Positions 18,601 to 27,571 of a stretch of 64,000 bases of DNA are shown here, in pieces (positions within the stretch are counted from its first letter, which is position 1; each line of letters starts with the position of its first letter). This stretch comes from Bacteroidales bacterium. Lineage in GTDB: Bacteria > Bacteroidota > Bacteroidia > Bacteroidales > F082. The stretch covers positions 1 through 64,000 of the forward strand of contig JAFGXS010000080.1 of NCBI GenBank assembly GCA_016936505.1. The letters run 5' to 3'. A program made the position numbers and the translations under genes. The notes under the pieces are model-generated. The model searched no databases, was not told where the DNA came from, and was given only the letters and a program-made list of their open reading frames with translations.

Positions 18601-18640
18601 TTACGAATTTGTTAAACCGTATTAAAATGTTACGAATTTG
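18601..18640 (+). promoter_or_regulatory. Direct repeat upstream of the carotenoid operon
   Basis: TTACGAATTTG occurs at 18601-18611 and again at 18630-18640; the start-to-start distance of 29 bases is close to three helical turns. The pair sits 33 bases upstream of the crtB -7 element, a plausible place for an operator. The binding protein is unknown; MarR is a candidate by proximity. Confidence 0.5.
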
Positions 18641-18672
18641 AGTTGATATATAAATATAATCCAAAAATGTAT

Positions 18673-18680
18673 TATATTTG
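18673..18680 (+). promoter_or_regulatory. -7 promoter element for the carotenoid operon
   Basis: TATATTTG, an exact TAnnTTTG match, 42 bases before the crtB ATG. No clear -33 element at standard spacing, which would fit an activated promoter. Confidence 0.55.
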
Positions 18681-18722
18681 CTGCGATATTACTATTACGC
18701 AGTTTAATTAATTCAAAATAGT

Positions 18723-19571
18723 ATGACTTCAGTCAGTTTATTCGACCATACAGCATTTGAGGTTTCGGAACTGGTTACCAAAAATTACAGTACATCTTTT
18801 TATAAGGCTTCAAAGCTTTTTGATAAAGAAACGCGTCAGGGTATTTTCGCGATTTACGGTTTTGTAAGATTTGCTGACGAAATAGTTGATACGTTTGAGA
18901 TTGATGATCCTGAAATGTTGTTGAAGAAATTTGAAACAGATTATTTGAATGCACAGCATCAGGGTATTAGTTTAAATCCCTTGTTGCAGTCGTTTCAGTT
19001 GGCAGTAAAAAAATATAATATTCCTTACGAACTGATTGAGGAGTTCGTTAACAGTATGAAGCTCGATCTCAGAAAGAAGAAATATAATTCGAAAGAAGAG
19101 ATAGATAACTATATTTATGGTTCGGCCGATGTGGTTGGACTTATGTGTCTTAAAGTTTTTTCTAAAGGTAACGAGTCGCTCTATAATGAGCTCAAACAAC
19201 CGGCTCAAAAGCTTGGCTCTGCATTCCAGAAAGTAAATTTTTTGAGGGACCTTAAAAATGATTTACAGATTCTGGACAGAAGTTATTTTCCGGGTGTTAA
19301 CTCCGCTACCTTTGATAACTCAGCAAAAAACAGAATTACTAAGGAAATACGTCAGGATTTTAAGGAGGCTCTTCAAGGGATTCGCAAATTGCCAAAAAAT
19401 ACCAGGCTTGCTGTTTATGTAGCTTACAAATATTATTCAGGCCTTTTGAATAAGATTGAGCGTACAGATGCTAAAAATATTCTACAACAACGCGTACGAA
19501 TTAGTAATGGCTATAAGTCGTACCTTTTAGGTAAGGCTTACCTTGAAAATACCTTTAATATAATAAAATAA
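18723..19571 (+). CDS. crtB: Phytoene synthase
   Basis: Joins two geranylgeranyl diphosphates to 15-cis-phytoene, the first committed carotenoid step. The 282-residue protein has the squalene/phytoene synthase fold with the first Asp-rich motif in RFADEIVD (about 57-64) and the second in NFLRDLKNDL (about 175-184), both typical for CrtB. It is the first gene of a nine-gene plus-strand operon, and its GGPP substrate would be supplied by the last gene, crtE. Length agrees with bacterial CrtB (about 280-300). Confidence 0.95.
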   Translation: MTSVSLFDHTAFEVSELVTKNYSTSFYKASKLFDKETRQGIFAIYGFVRFADEIVDTFEIDDPEMLLKKFETDYLNAQHQGISLNPLLQSFQLAVKKYNIPYELIEEFVNSMKLDLRKKKYNSKEEIDNYIYGSADVVGLMCLKVFSKGNESLYNELKQPAQKLGSAFQKVNFLRDLKNDLQILDRSYFPGVNSATFDNSAKNRITKEIRQDFKEALQGIRKLPKNTRLAVYVAYKYYSGLLNKIERTDAKNILQQRVRISNGYKSYLLGKAYLENTFNIIK

Positions 19572-19583
19572 AATTATGTGCCC

Positions 19584-20063
19584 ATGCTTATTGTCAATTT
19601 TATAGCGATTCCGGCAGCCTATATTTTTATGGAGTTCGTGGCCTGGTTTAGCCACAAATATATCATGCACGGATTTTTATGGAAATGGCATAAAGATCAT
19701 CATGTTAATGATCTAAAGTCAGATGAAGTGCGTCGAAAAGAGGGTTTTGTTTGGGAGAAAAATGATTTGTTTTTTTTGATTTATGCGGTTCCTGCAATGC
19801 TATTAATGATTACAGGTTTTGCCATTCAGGAGTTTATTCTGGTTTCGGTGGCAATTGGAATTACGTTTTATGGAATGACTTATTTTATTGTTCATGAAAT
19901 CATCTATCATCAAAGGTTAATAATATCGTTTTTGCAAAAAAAGCATAATAACTATATGGAAGCCGTAATCAGAGCGCACAAAGCCCATCATCATCCCAAA
20001 AATAAAAAGGATTTTAACAGTTACGGGCTTTTGATTTTTCCGTTTAAACACTTTAAAAGCTGA
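19584..20063 (+). CDS. crtZ: Beta-carotene 3-hydroxylase
   Basis: Di-iron membrane hydroxylase of the fatty-acid-hydroxylase superfamily; adds 3-OH groups to beta-ionone rings. The ~159 residues have hydrophobic segments and the histidine clusters of the family: HKYIMH, WHKDHH, HEIIYH and HKAHHHP. An in-frame GTG at 19578 would add two residues; the ATG at 19584 is preferred. It follows crtB closely and is four bases ahead of the cyclase gene. Its presence means at least one carotenoid end is cyclised before hydroxylation. Confidence 0.93.
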   Translation: MLIVNFIAIPAAYIFMEFVAWFSHKYIMHGFLWKWHKDHHVNDLKSDEVRRKEGFVWEKNDLFFLIYAVPAMLLMITGFAIQEFILVSVAIGITFYGMTYFIVHEIIYHQRLIISFLQKKHNNYMEAVIRAHKAHHHPKNKKDFNSYGLLIFPFKHFKS

Positions 20064-20067
20064 AGAA

Positions 20068-20766
20068 ATGAAATTGTATGCTCTGTTACTTTTCGCATCC
20101 GGACTGGTTCCTCTGGCCCTCAGCTTTGATACAAAGCTTCAGTTTTATAAACAATGGAAATTGGTTTTTCCTGCCATTATCCTTACTGCTGTTCTTTTCA
20201 TTATTCCTGATATTTATTTTACGCGCTATGGGATTTGGGGTTTTAATCATCATTATTTGCTGGGGATCAATATTTTTGATTTGCCGCTCGAAGAGGTCAT
20301 GTTTTTTATTGTGATTCCCTACGCCAGTCTTTTTATCCATTATTCTTTCTTCCATTATTTCCCCAACCGGTATCCCGGCAAATCGGTATTGATTTACACT
20401 TTGCTTTTCTCATTAATCGCTATTCTTGCTATTGTCTTTTATCACAATAGAGATTACACTCTGTATGCTGCCATTCTTACTTTGACTTCTCTCTTATTGT
20501 CTTATGTTTTTATCAGGGAAACGCTGGCAAAATTCCTGATTTCCTTTCTTATCATATTGATGCCTTTTTTAATTGTAAACGGAATATTGACCGGTACTTT
20601 GATTGATGGCGAAGTGGTTTGGTACAACAGCCACGATATTATTGGCTTCAGAATATTTACCATTCCGGTTGAAGACTTTTTTTACGGCTTCAGTCTGATT
20701 TTACTCAACTTGTTTTTTATTGAAAGTTTCAGAAAAGCAGCCAAAATCAAAACTAACAAAGTATGA
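20068..20766 (+). CDS. Lycopene cyclase, fused CrtYc/CrtYd type
   Basis: Integral-membrane lycopene cyclase. The 232 residues contain both half-domains that are separate proteins in actinobacteria: the first with PLEEVMFF (about 72-79), the second with IPVEDFFYGF (about 205-214). These two acidic motifs mark the heterodimeric cyclase family, here fused in tandem as in several Bacteroidota and archaea. Six to seven membrane segments are evident. It overlaps the next gene by four bases. One-sided or two-sided cyclisation cannot be read from sequence; the CruF-like neighbour suggests a monocyclic product. Confidence 0.92.
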   Translation: MKLYALLLFASGLVPLALSFDTKLQFYKQWKLVFPAIILTAVLFIIPDIYFTRYGIWGFNHHYLLGINIFDLPLEEVMFFIVIPYASLFIHYSFFHYFPNRYPGKSVLIYTLLFSLIAILAIVFYHNRDYTLYAAILTLTSLLLSYVFIRETLAKFLISFLIILMPFLIVNGILTGTLIDGEVVWYNSHDIIGFRIFTIPVEDFFYGFSLILLNLFFIESFRKAAKIKTNKV

Positions 20767-21401
20767 ACAAGGGAACTATAATGGCAGGTCGGTTTATTGT
20801 TGTGTTATTTTATGCAGTTGGAATAGCAGGAGTTCTAATTGATGCTACCCGTCCTATTTTTGTTCTGTTGATTCCATTTGCCCTGCTCTTTAATGCGATA
20901 ATACTTTTCGTTTATAAAAAAGCGAAGTTTGGTTTAAAAGAGTATCTCGCATTTGTATTCGTCTTTTTGGCAGGTTTCGGTATTGAGGTTCTGGGTGTGC
21001 ATACAGGAGTGATTTTTGGTTTGTATTCTTACGGAAATAGTTTAGGATTTAAACTCTTTGATGTGCCGTTGATTATTGGTGTCAATTGGCTGGTGCTGAG
21101 TTACTCGGTTGCTGATTTGTTTGCCAGACTAAGATTAAATATTCTGGTTCAGAGTGTGTTGGGAGCCTTGGCTTTAGTGTTGTTCGATTTATTTCTTGAA
21201 ATAGCAGCCCCGGCGCTCAATATGTGGTCGTGGATGGGAAATCAGGTTCCTGTACAAAATTATCTGGCCTGGTTTGTTTTGTCTTTTGTATTTATACTCT
21301 TGTTTAAAATGCTTAGGGTTAAGACCAGAAATCCTTTATCGGCCGTGGTTTTTTTTAGTCAGCTTATCTTTTTTCTTATTCTAGCCCTGTTGAAGCCATG
21401 A
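20763..21401 (+). CDS. CruF-like carotenoid biosynthesis membrane protein
   Basis: 212-residue polytopic membrane protein (six or seven hydrophobic segments) matching the 'carotenoid biosynthesis protein' family that includes CruF, the 1',2'-hydratase acting on the psi end of gamma-carotene-type carotenoids. Recognisable features are the GFGIEVLGVHTGVIFG segment (about 78-93) and GVNWLVL. ATGA overlaps at both ends (with the cyclase and the acyltransferase) show translational coupling. CruF activity is inferred; some members of the family have other roles, such as bisanhydrobacterioruberin hydration. Confidence 0.85.
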   Translation: MNKGTIMAGRFIVVLFYAVGIAGVLIDATRPIFVLLIPFALLFNAIILFVYKKAKFGLKEYLAFVFVFLAGFGIEVLGVHTGVIFGLYSYGNSLGFKLFDVPLIIGVNWLVLSYSVADLFARLRLNILVQSVLGALALVLFDLFLEIAAPALNMWSWMGNQVPVQNYLAWFVLSFVFILLFKMLRVKTRNPLSAVVFFSQLIFFLILALLKP

Positions 21402-22021
21402 TAATGAAAGCAAAACATCATTTCATTATTTATCCTTTTTTTAAAAGGTATGCGCTCCATATTGTGAAAAGACATTTTGGAAGGGTTCAGATTCATGCTA
21501 CTCTGGAATCGGAGGATTACCCGGTTTTGCTTATTGCCAATCACATCAGTTGGTGGGACGGGTTTTGGCTGATGGTTTTGAACCTGAAAGTGCTGCATAA
21601 GAAGTTTCATTTTATGATGCTGGAAGAGCAGCTCCGTAAGCATTGGTATTTTAATTATGCTGGAGGATTTTCCGTATCGAAAAACTCCAGATCTATTGTG
21701 GAGTCGCTTGATTATGCTTCCGGTTTGCTTAAAAATAAAGACAATTTGGTTATTGTTTTTCCTCAGGGAAGAATTAATTCCCTGTATAACCAACACTTTA
21801 GCTTTGAAAAGGGAATTGAACGTATTGTTTCAAAAAATCATGGAAAGCTTAAAGTAATTATGGTCGCTAACCTGGTCGATTATTTCTCGAGTGCAAAGCC
21901 ATTGCTGAGTATTTATGCTAAGGAAATGAACGACATTACGGGTGGTATTGAAAGTCTGCAAAAGAGCTATCAGAATTTTTACAACGATTGTATTCAGCAA
22001 CAAAAAGCTAAAGGAGAATAG
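21398..22021 (+). CDS. PlsC-like acyltransferase in the carotenoid operon
   Basis: Acyltransferase of the 1-acylglycerol-3-phosphate family. The 207-residue protein has the catalytic HX4D motif in NHISWWDG (about 47-54) and the second block VFPQGRI, a variant of the usual FPEGTR. The operon context, directly followed by a glycosyltransferase, suggests it acylates a carotenoid sugar, as CruD does in green sulfur bacteria. A phospholipid role cannot be excluded. The start at 21398 overlaps the previous stop; an alternative ATG is two codons later. Confidence 0.85.
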   Translation: MIMKAKHHFIIYPFFKRYALHIVKRHFGRVQIHATLESEDYPVLLIANHISWWDGFWLMVLNLKVLHKKFHFMMLEEQLRKHWYFNYAGGFSVSKNSRSIVESLDYASGLLKNKDNLVIVFPQGRINSLYNQHFSFEKGIERIVSKNHGKLKVIMVANLVDYFSSAKPLLSIYAKEMNDITGGIESLQKSYQNFYNDCIQQQKAKGE

Positions 22022-23113
22022 ATGATAGTTGTTGCCTACATAGTATTGATTTTTGCTGTCATTCAACTGCTGGTGGCTTTGAGTAATCTGATTTTTCGGC
22101 CTAAGCTGCAGGATAAAACACCAAACGAAGAACTTGTTTCCGTCATTATTCCGGCCCGCAATGAGGAAAAAAGCATTCAGGGGATTCTTGAAGATTTATT
22201 AAAGCAGGACTATAGCAATTTGGAGATTCTAGTTTTTGATGACGAATCGGAAGACCAAACCGTTAAAGTTGTGAGCGCAGTGATGAAGCAAACTCAAAAC
22301 ATCAAACTCATTCATTCGGGCGGATTAGCGGAAGGTTGGCTGGGAAAGAATTATGCCTGCCATAGTGCTGCTGAGCTCGCCAGGGGAAAATATTTACTTT
22401 TTGTTGATGCTGATGTGCGGCTCCAAAAAACAGCCCTTTCAAAGATGCTGCATTTTCTGAAGCGCGAACAGTCTGCTTTGTTGAGTATTTTCCCGGTTCA
22501 GACCATGAAAACCCCGGGCGAGGAATGTACGGTTCCGGTGATGAATTATATTCTTTTGTCACTATTGCCTTTGTTTTTGGTTCGTTATTCACGGCGTCCA
22601 TCATTGTCTGCTGCCAATGGTCAGTTTATGTTGTTCGAAGCTTCTTTTTACCGAAAGTATGAACCCCATAAAACATTCAGGAACAACAAAGTGGAAGATA
22701 TTGAGATTGCCCGTTTTTTCAAAAAAAACCGTTTACCGGTTTCCTGTACAACCGGTTTGGAAGAGGTGAGTTGTCGTATGTATTCCGGTTACAAGGAGGC
22801 TGTTTATGGTTTCTCCAAAAATATCTTTATGTTTTTTGGGAACTCCGCATTGCTGGCTGTCCTGTTTTGGCTCATAACCACTTTCGGCTTTCTTCCTGTG
22901 GTTTTAACGCAAAACATACTTTGGATTGCAGTTTACTTTAGTTTGATTCTCCTCACACGCGTGTTCGTTGCTGCTAAAAGCAAAAGAAACATCCTTATTT
23001 CCCTGTTGACTTTGGTTCCCGAACAAATTTCAATGGGACTAATGATTTTACAGGCACTATTAAACAAAAAAAATAACCAATACCAATGGAAATCAAGAAA
23101 TATACAGGCCTAA
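22022..23113 (+). CDS. Family 2 glycosyltransferase, membrane-bound
   Basis: GT-A fold glycosyltransferase of 363 residues. Features: an N-terminal membrane helix, SVIIPARNEE (about 40-49), the metal-binding DxD in FVDADVRL, the VEDIEIARFFKK acceptor-site region, and two or three C-terminal helices. It resembles the CruC/CruG glycosyltransferases acting on hydroxylated carotenoids. Its ATG follows the acyltransferase stop with no gap. The predicted role is to attach a sugar to the tertiary 1'-OH made by the CruF-like enzyme. Confidence 0.85.
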   Translation: MIVVAYIVLIFAVIQLLVALSNLIFRPKLQDKTPNEELVSVIIPARNEEKSIQGILEDLLKQDYSNLEILVFDDESEDQTVKVVSAVMKQTQNIKLIHSGGLAEGWLGKNYACHSAAELARGKYLLFVDADVRLQKTALSKMLHFLKREQSALLSIFPVQTMKTPGEECTVPVMNYILLSLLPLFLVRYSRRPSLSAANGQFMLFEASFYRKYEPHKTFRNNKVEDIEIARFFKKNRLPVSCTTGLEEVSCRMYSGYKEAVYGFSKNIFMFFGNSALLAVLFWLITTFGFLPVVLTQNILWIAVYFSLILLTRVFVAAKSKRNILISLLTLVPEQISMGLMILQALLNKKNNQYQWKSRNIQA

Positions 23114-23841
23114 TTATATTGGGTTTACTATTGTTTGTCAATAGTTTATCGGCTCAGAACCCGGATTTTCTGAAAATCATTTATCGTGCCTATCTGGAAA
23201 ATAATATGGAAATCTGGAAGACAACTATCGATAAAATGGAAAAGCTCCCCAATAAACCCGATTCAGTAGTGCTGGAGCTTGTAAATTATGAATACGGTTA
23301 TGTAGGCTGGTGTATCGGTACAAAAAAGACTAAAGAAGCTTCCTTATATCTTGATTTACTGGAGAAAAACTTGAATAAGCTCAAAAATAACAATTATCAG
23401 ATTTCTTATATGAATGCTTATCTGTCGGCTGTTTATGGTTATAAAATTGGTTTAAGTCCTTTTAAAGCGCCTTTCTACGGTCCTAAAAGTGTGCGTTATG
23501 CCAAACTATCTATGAGCCAGGATTCAACCAATCCCTTTGGATATATCCAATATGCCAATGCATTGTATTATATGCCGGTGATTTTTGGTGGTTCCAAAAC
23601 CGAAGCTTTACGATACTATCAATCGGCAGAACAAAAAATGAATGCGAACAAAGCAAAATATGTTGATGACAATTGGAATTATCTGAGTTTGTTGACATCG
23701 ATAGCTAAAGCTTACGAGGAAACGGAACAATATGACAAAGCCAATCAGACGTACAAAAAGATTTTAACGATAGCGCCCGATTTTGATTGGGTAAAAAATA
23801 AAATATATCCTGAATTTCTCAAAAAACTGAAAGAAAAATGA
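23086..23841 (+). CDS. Secreted or periplasmic TPR-like protein of unknown function
   Basis: The 251-residue protein has a signal peptide (hydrophobic GLIILGLLLFV, cleavage probably after SLSAQ) and helical repeats of TPR type, clearest at the C-terminus (AKAYEETEQYDKANQTYKK). A GPKSVRYAKLSMSQD region also resembles TPR-like 'TRAP' repeats. It overlaps the glycosyltransferase by 28 bases and crtI by four, so it is a genuine operon member. Its role is unknown; placement between the sugar and desaturation steps suggests carotenoid assembly or transport. Confidence 0.8.
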   Translation: MEIKKYTGLIILGLLLFVNSLSAQNPDFLKIIYRAYLENNMEIWKTTIDKMEKLPNKPDSVVLELVNYEYGYVGWCIGTKKTKEASLYLDLLEKNLNKLKNNNYQISYMNAYLSAVYGYKIGLSPFKAPFYGPKSVRYAKLSMSQDSTNPFGYIQYANALYYMPVIFGGSKTEALRYYQSAEQKMNANKAKYVDDNWNYLSLLTSIAKAYEETEQYDKANQTYKKILTIAPDFDWVKNKIYPEFLKKLKEK

Positions 23842-25325
23842 ACACGAACAAAGTATTGATTGTAGGCGCGGGTTTGGGCGGACTCTCCACCGCTTTGCGT
23901 CTGGCAACCAGAGGTTATCAAGTGCAGATGATTGAAAAAAATGAACGTGCCGGGGGCCGTTTAAATCAAATAAAGAAAGACGGATTTACTTTTGATACCG
24001 GTCCGAGTTTTTTCAGCATGTCGTACGAGTTTGAAGAATTTGCCAAAGACTGCAACATTAAGCTGCCTTTTGAGTATGTGGAACTCGATCCGCTTTATAC
24101 AGTACATTTCAGGGGAAATCCAAAGAAATACTTCCTGTACAGGGATGTTGACAAACTGGCCAAACAGTTTGAAGACCAGGAACCTGACTTTAAAGAAAAG
24201 TTTGAAAAATATCTGAATAAATCAGGTGCATTGTTTCACGATACCGTTGATATTGTGATCAAACAAAACTTTGACTCAACGTTGGGCTACATCCTTGCAT
24301 TGATGCGGGTGAATCCCGTTCATTTGCCTGTTTTGCTAAAAACCTTCTGGAAACATGTAACGCAATATTTTTCTTCTAAAGAAGCGCGTCAGATTTTGTC
24401 TTTGGTGGCTTTCTTTTTGGGGCGTACTCCTTTCGATACCAATTCGGTTTATTCGCTCCTTTCCTATACAGAGTTCAAACACGACGGTTATTATAACGTA
24501 AAAGGAGGGATGTATCAGATTGTTGAAGGTCTGGTAAAAGAACTGAAGAAAGCCGGGGTTCAGATCGCATATAATACAGAAATAGTTGACCTTAAGGAAG
24601 AAAAAGGGAAGCTAAATTATTTAATCGACCAAAACGGAATGCAATGGACTGCGGATGTGTTTGTGATTAACTCGGATGCTGCATTTTTTAGAGGTAAGGT
24701 GTTCAAAAGAAAAGCATTTTCTGAGGAACAGCTGAAGAAAAAAAGCTGGACCATGGGTTATTTAACTTTTTATCTGGGAATCAACGAAAAGCTTCCTGAA
24801 GTGGAGCACCACAATTATTACCTGGGAGGCAATTTTGAGGAATATGCAAAAGATGTGATGAAAAATCCCGGCACACTGGAAAAGCCTTACTATTATGTAA
24901 ATGTGGTTTCGAAACATAATGCGGAATGCGCTCCCGAAGGTCATGAAGCCTTGTTTTTTGTTTGTCCGGTTCCCAATTTACTTTATAAAGACAATTGGGA
25001 TGATCGTGATAAAATTGTGGATAGTATTATTGAAGATTTTTCTGAGCGCACGGGTAAAAACATTGCCCAAATGATTGTGTCGAAAACAATTTTTACGCCA
25101 GAAACCTGGCAAAACACCTTTAATTTATACAAAGGTTCGGGACTGGGTTTGTCGCATACCATGGGACAGATTGGTGCTTTCAGACCGGCTAATTTTGATG
25201 AAAAATTCGGTAATGTGTTTTATACCGGGGCATCAACAATTCCGGGCGCCGGACTGCCTATGGCCATCATCAGTTCAAAACTCACCACCGAACGCGTTCT
25301 AAATTACAAAAAACGGATCCAATAA
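23838..25325 (+). CDS. crtI: Phytoene desaturase
   Basis: FAD-dependent CrtI-type desaturase converting phytoene to lycopene. The 495 residues begin with the dinucleotide-binding motif VGAGLGGLSTALRL (about 9-22) and end with the family signature TGASTIPGAGLPMAI (about 466-480). Length is typical. It overlaps the TPR gene by four bases and its TAA shares one base with the crtE ATG (TAATG). Only one CrtI-like gene is present, so no dedicated CrtD 3',4'-desaturase is encoded here. Confidence 0.96.
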   Translation: MNTNKVLIVGAGLGGLSTALRLATRGYQVQMIEKNERAGGRLNQIKKDGFTFDTGPSFFSMSYEFEEFAKDCNIKLPFEYVELDPLYTVHFRGNPKKYFLYRDVDKLAKQFEDQEPDFKEKFEKYLNKSGALFHDTVDIVIKQNFDSTLGYILALMRVNPVHLPVLLKTFWKHVTQYFSSKEARQILSLVAFFLGRTPFDTNSVYSLLSYTEFKHDGYYNVKGGMYQIVEGLVKELKKAGVQIAYNTEIVDLKEEKGKLNYLIDQNGMQWTADVFVINSDAAFFRGKVFKRKAFSEEQLKKKSWTMGYLTFYLGINEKLPEVEHHNYYLGGNFEEYAKDVMKNPGTLEKPYYYVNVVSKHNAECAPEGHEALFFVCPVPNLLYKDNWDDRDKIVDSIIEDFSERTGKNIAQMIVSKTIFTPETWQNTFNLYKGSGLGLSHTMGQIGAFRPANFDEKFGNVFYTGASTIPGAGLPMAIISSKLTTERVLNYKKRIQ

Positions 25326-26308
25326 TGATAATCCCCAGACTCCACTCATACAACGAATTGAAAGAACTTCATGAAGACCATTTGTTCACAAAAGGCTTTG
25401 AGGAGTTTCCGCAACTGCTCTATGAGCCCGCTTTGCACATTATGAAGATGAAAGCCAAGCGTATAAGACCTGTTTTGTTGCTTGCTGCCTGTGAAGCGTT
25501 TGGAGGAGATTTAACCGATGCGTTGAATGCCGCAGCGGCCATTGAGGTGTACCATAATTTCACCCTCGTTCACGACGATATTATCGATGAGGCCGATTTA
25601 CGCAGAAATGAATCCACCGTTCATCAGTCATTTGGAGTTAAGAAAGCCATCCTCACAGGCGATGCCATGTCGCTGCATGCCATGAAAATGCTCAATAAGG
25701 TTCCGGCCAATAAGCAAAATGATATACTGAATATTTTTCTTGAGATTTCCTCTGAGGTAATAGAGGGTGAAATGTTGGATGTGGAGTTTGAACATAAAGA
25801 AGAGATTAGTGTGGAAGAATACATTCGCATGATTCGGCTGAAAACCTCTGTTTTTCTTGCCGGATCTCTGAAAATGGGAGGGCTGTTGGGAAATGCTGAT
25901 GAGAAGGACCAGAAAAGGCTGTATGATTTTGGTGAGCATCTGGGCATTGCCTTCCAGATAAAAGATGATTATCTGGATGCATTTGGAGATGAAAAAACTT
26001 TTGGAAAACGTATTGGCGGCGATATTGTTCAGAACAAGAAAACTTATCTTATTTGTCGGTTAATGGAAAAAGCAGATGCACAAAGTAAAGAGAAAATTAT
26101 TCAGCTTTTTATGGAACCTGATAAAGAAATTAAGACCCTGGAAATGAAAAAGATGATGATGGAATATAATATTGAAGCAGACACCTTCATTGTCATGGAG
26201 CAATATTATCAAAAGGCTATGCATGCCTTAGAATCGGTTTCTTTGTCCCCTAAAAGATTGGCGTTAATTCATGATTTTGCCCAAAAGATTTATCAGAGAA
26301 CTTCTTAG
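25325..26308 (+). CDS. crtE: Geranylgeranyl diphosphate synthase-type polyprenyl synthetase
   Basis: Makes the C20 precursor for crtB. The 327-residue protein has both Asp-rich motifs of trans-prenyltransferases: DDIIDEADLRR (about 79-89) and DDYLDAFGD (about 216-224), plus the GQ-like and KT regions (IRLKTSVFLA). Residues before the first motif (NFTLVH) suggest a C20 to longer chain length, but exact length is inferred from context. It is the last gene of the carotenoid operon and is followed by a strong hairpin terminator. Confidence 0.93.
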   Translation: MIIPRLHSYNELKELHEDHLFTKGFEEFPQLLYEPALHIMKMKAKRIRPVLLLAACEAFGGDLTDALNAAAAIEVYHNFTLVHDDIIDEADLRRNESTVHQSFGVKKAILTGDAMSLHAMKMLNKVPANKQNDILNIFLEISSEVIEGEMLDVEFEHKEEISVEEYIRMIRLKTSVFLAGSLKMGGLLGNADEKDQKRLYDFGEHLGIAFQIKDDYLDAFGDEKTFGKRIGGDIVQNKKTYLICRLMEKADAQSKEKIIQLFMEPDKEIKTLEMKKMMMEYNIEADTFIVMEQYYQKAMHALESVSLSPKRLALIHDFAQKIYQRTS

Positions 26309-26375
26309 TTAAGAAACCAGATAGCTTTTGTTATTTAATTATTGTGAGGTTTGTGAATTGTACAATTTGATATAA

Positions 26376-26408
26376 AAAAAAGAGGAACAGATTCTGTTCC
26401 TCTTTTTT
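26376..26408. terminator. Bidirectional intrinsic terminator between crtE and the acyl-CoA dehydrogenase gene
   Basis: Perfect 15-bp stem (26376-26390 and 26394-26408) with a three-base ATT loop. A-tract and T-tract on either side allow termination of both converging genes. Confidence 0.9.
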
Positions 26409-26428
26409 CACTGAAGAATTTGTAAATA

Positions 26429-27571
26429 TTATTTCAAAATACCTTTGCTGATAACCAGTCGCTGAACCTGGTTGGTTCCTTCATAAATCTGGCAAAGCTT
26501 GGCATCGCGCATCATCTTTTCTACCAGATAATCGGTGGAATAACCTTCACCGGCCATTACCTGAACGGCGTCAGTAGTAACTTTCATTGCTACGTCGGAA
26601 GCGTAAAGTTTTGCCATAGCTGAAAGCAGGTTTTTGTTGCCTTGGTTGTTGTCGTACGACCAGGCTGAGTGCCAGGTAACCAGACGGGCAGCTTCAATCT
26701 CGGTAGCCATATCAGCCAGCATAAAGCTCACCCCCTGATGAACGGTAACAGGTTTACCAAACTGAATTCTGTTTTTAGCCCAATTCATTGATGTTTCGTA
26801 GGCAGCGCGGGCATTACCTACACTCAAAGCGGCAACTCCGGTACGGGTACGTTCAAAAGTTTTCATGGCTAAAACAAAACCCTGTGCTTCACCACCAATT
26901 ATGTTTTCTTTGGGGATTTCCACATCTTCAAAAATAAATTCGGTTTGTACCGAGGCACGTTGTCCCATTTTTTGGAGATTGGAAACAATTTTAATCCCCG
27001 GTGAATTGGTAGGAACGACGAATGCACTCAGGCTGCGTGCACCTTTTTCAGGGTTGGTCATGGCAAAAACGGTAATGAATTCAGAAACAGCTCCATTGGT
27101 GATGAATCGTTTGTGACCGTTTAAAATGTATTTGTCGCCGTGTAAAATGGCTGTAGATTTGATTCCTGCAACATCAGAACCGGCATTAGGCTCGGTTAAC
27201 GCATAAGCAGCAACCCCTTTTGTTTCCACGATATGACCAAAGAATCTCTTTTTTTGTTCTTCGCTTGCTCCGAGCATCAGTGGGGTGAGTGCTAATGTAT
27301 TAGCGTCCATGCAAATACCGATACCCACACAACCTGCGCCCAATTCTTCGGAAGCCAATGCGCTATCGAAGATATTATGACCATGACCACCGTAAATTTC
27401 TTCAATCGGGCCGTTCATTAATCCTTCGTCGTAGGCTTTCTTTACTATATCCCAGGGAAATTCAGCGGACTCGTCGTATTTTCTGGAATTGGGAATCATT
27501 TCTCTTTGTGCAAAATCTCTGAATTTTTCACGCAGTTCGATTTGTTTGGGTTCTAATGAAAAATCAATCAT
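26429..27571 (-). CDS. Acyl-CoA dehydrogenase
   Basis: FAD-dependent alpha,beta-dehydrogenation of acyl-CoA. The 380 residues show the standard three domains: an N-terminal helical bundle, a beta-barrel with YALTEPNAGSD and GHKRFITNG, and a C-terminal helical domain ending QIYEGTNQVQRL, where the Glu is the catalytic base of medium/short-chain enzymes. Length is typical (about 380). The gene is monocistronic, with a TAATTTTG -7 element on the minus strand at 27632-27639. Exact chain length or substrate cannot be read. Confidence 0.94.
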   Translation of the reverse strand: MIDFSLEPKQIELREKFRDFAQREMIPNSRKYDESAEFPWDIVKKAYDEGLMNGPIEEIYGGHGHNIFDSALASEELGAGCVGIGICMDANTLALTPLMLGASEEQKKRFFGHIVETKGVAAYALTEPNAGSDVAGIKSTAILHGDKYILNGHKRFITNGAVSEFITVFAMTNPEKGARSLSAFVVPTNSPGIKIVSNLQKMGQRASVQTEFIFEDVEIPKENIIGGEAQGFVLAMKTFERTRTGVAALSVGNARAAYETSMNWAKNRIQFGKPVTVHQGVSFMLADMATEIEAARLVTWHSAWSYDNNQGNKNLLSAMAKLYASDVAMKVTTDAVQVMAGEGYSTDYLVEKMMRDAKLCQIYEGTNQVQRLVISKGILK

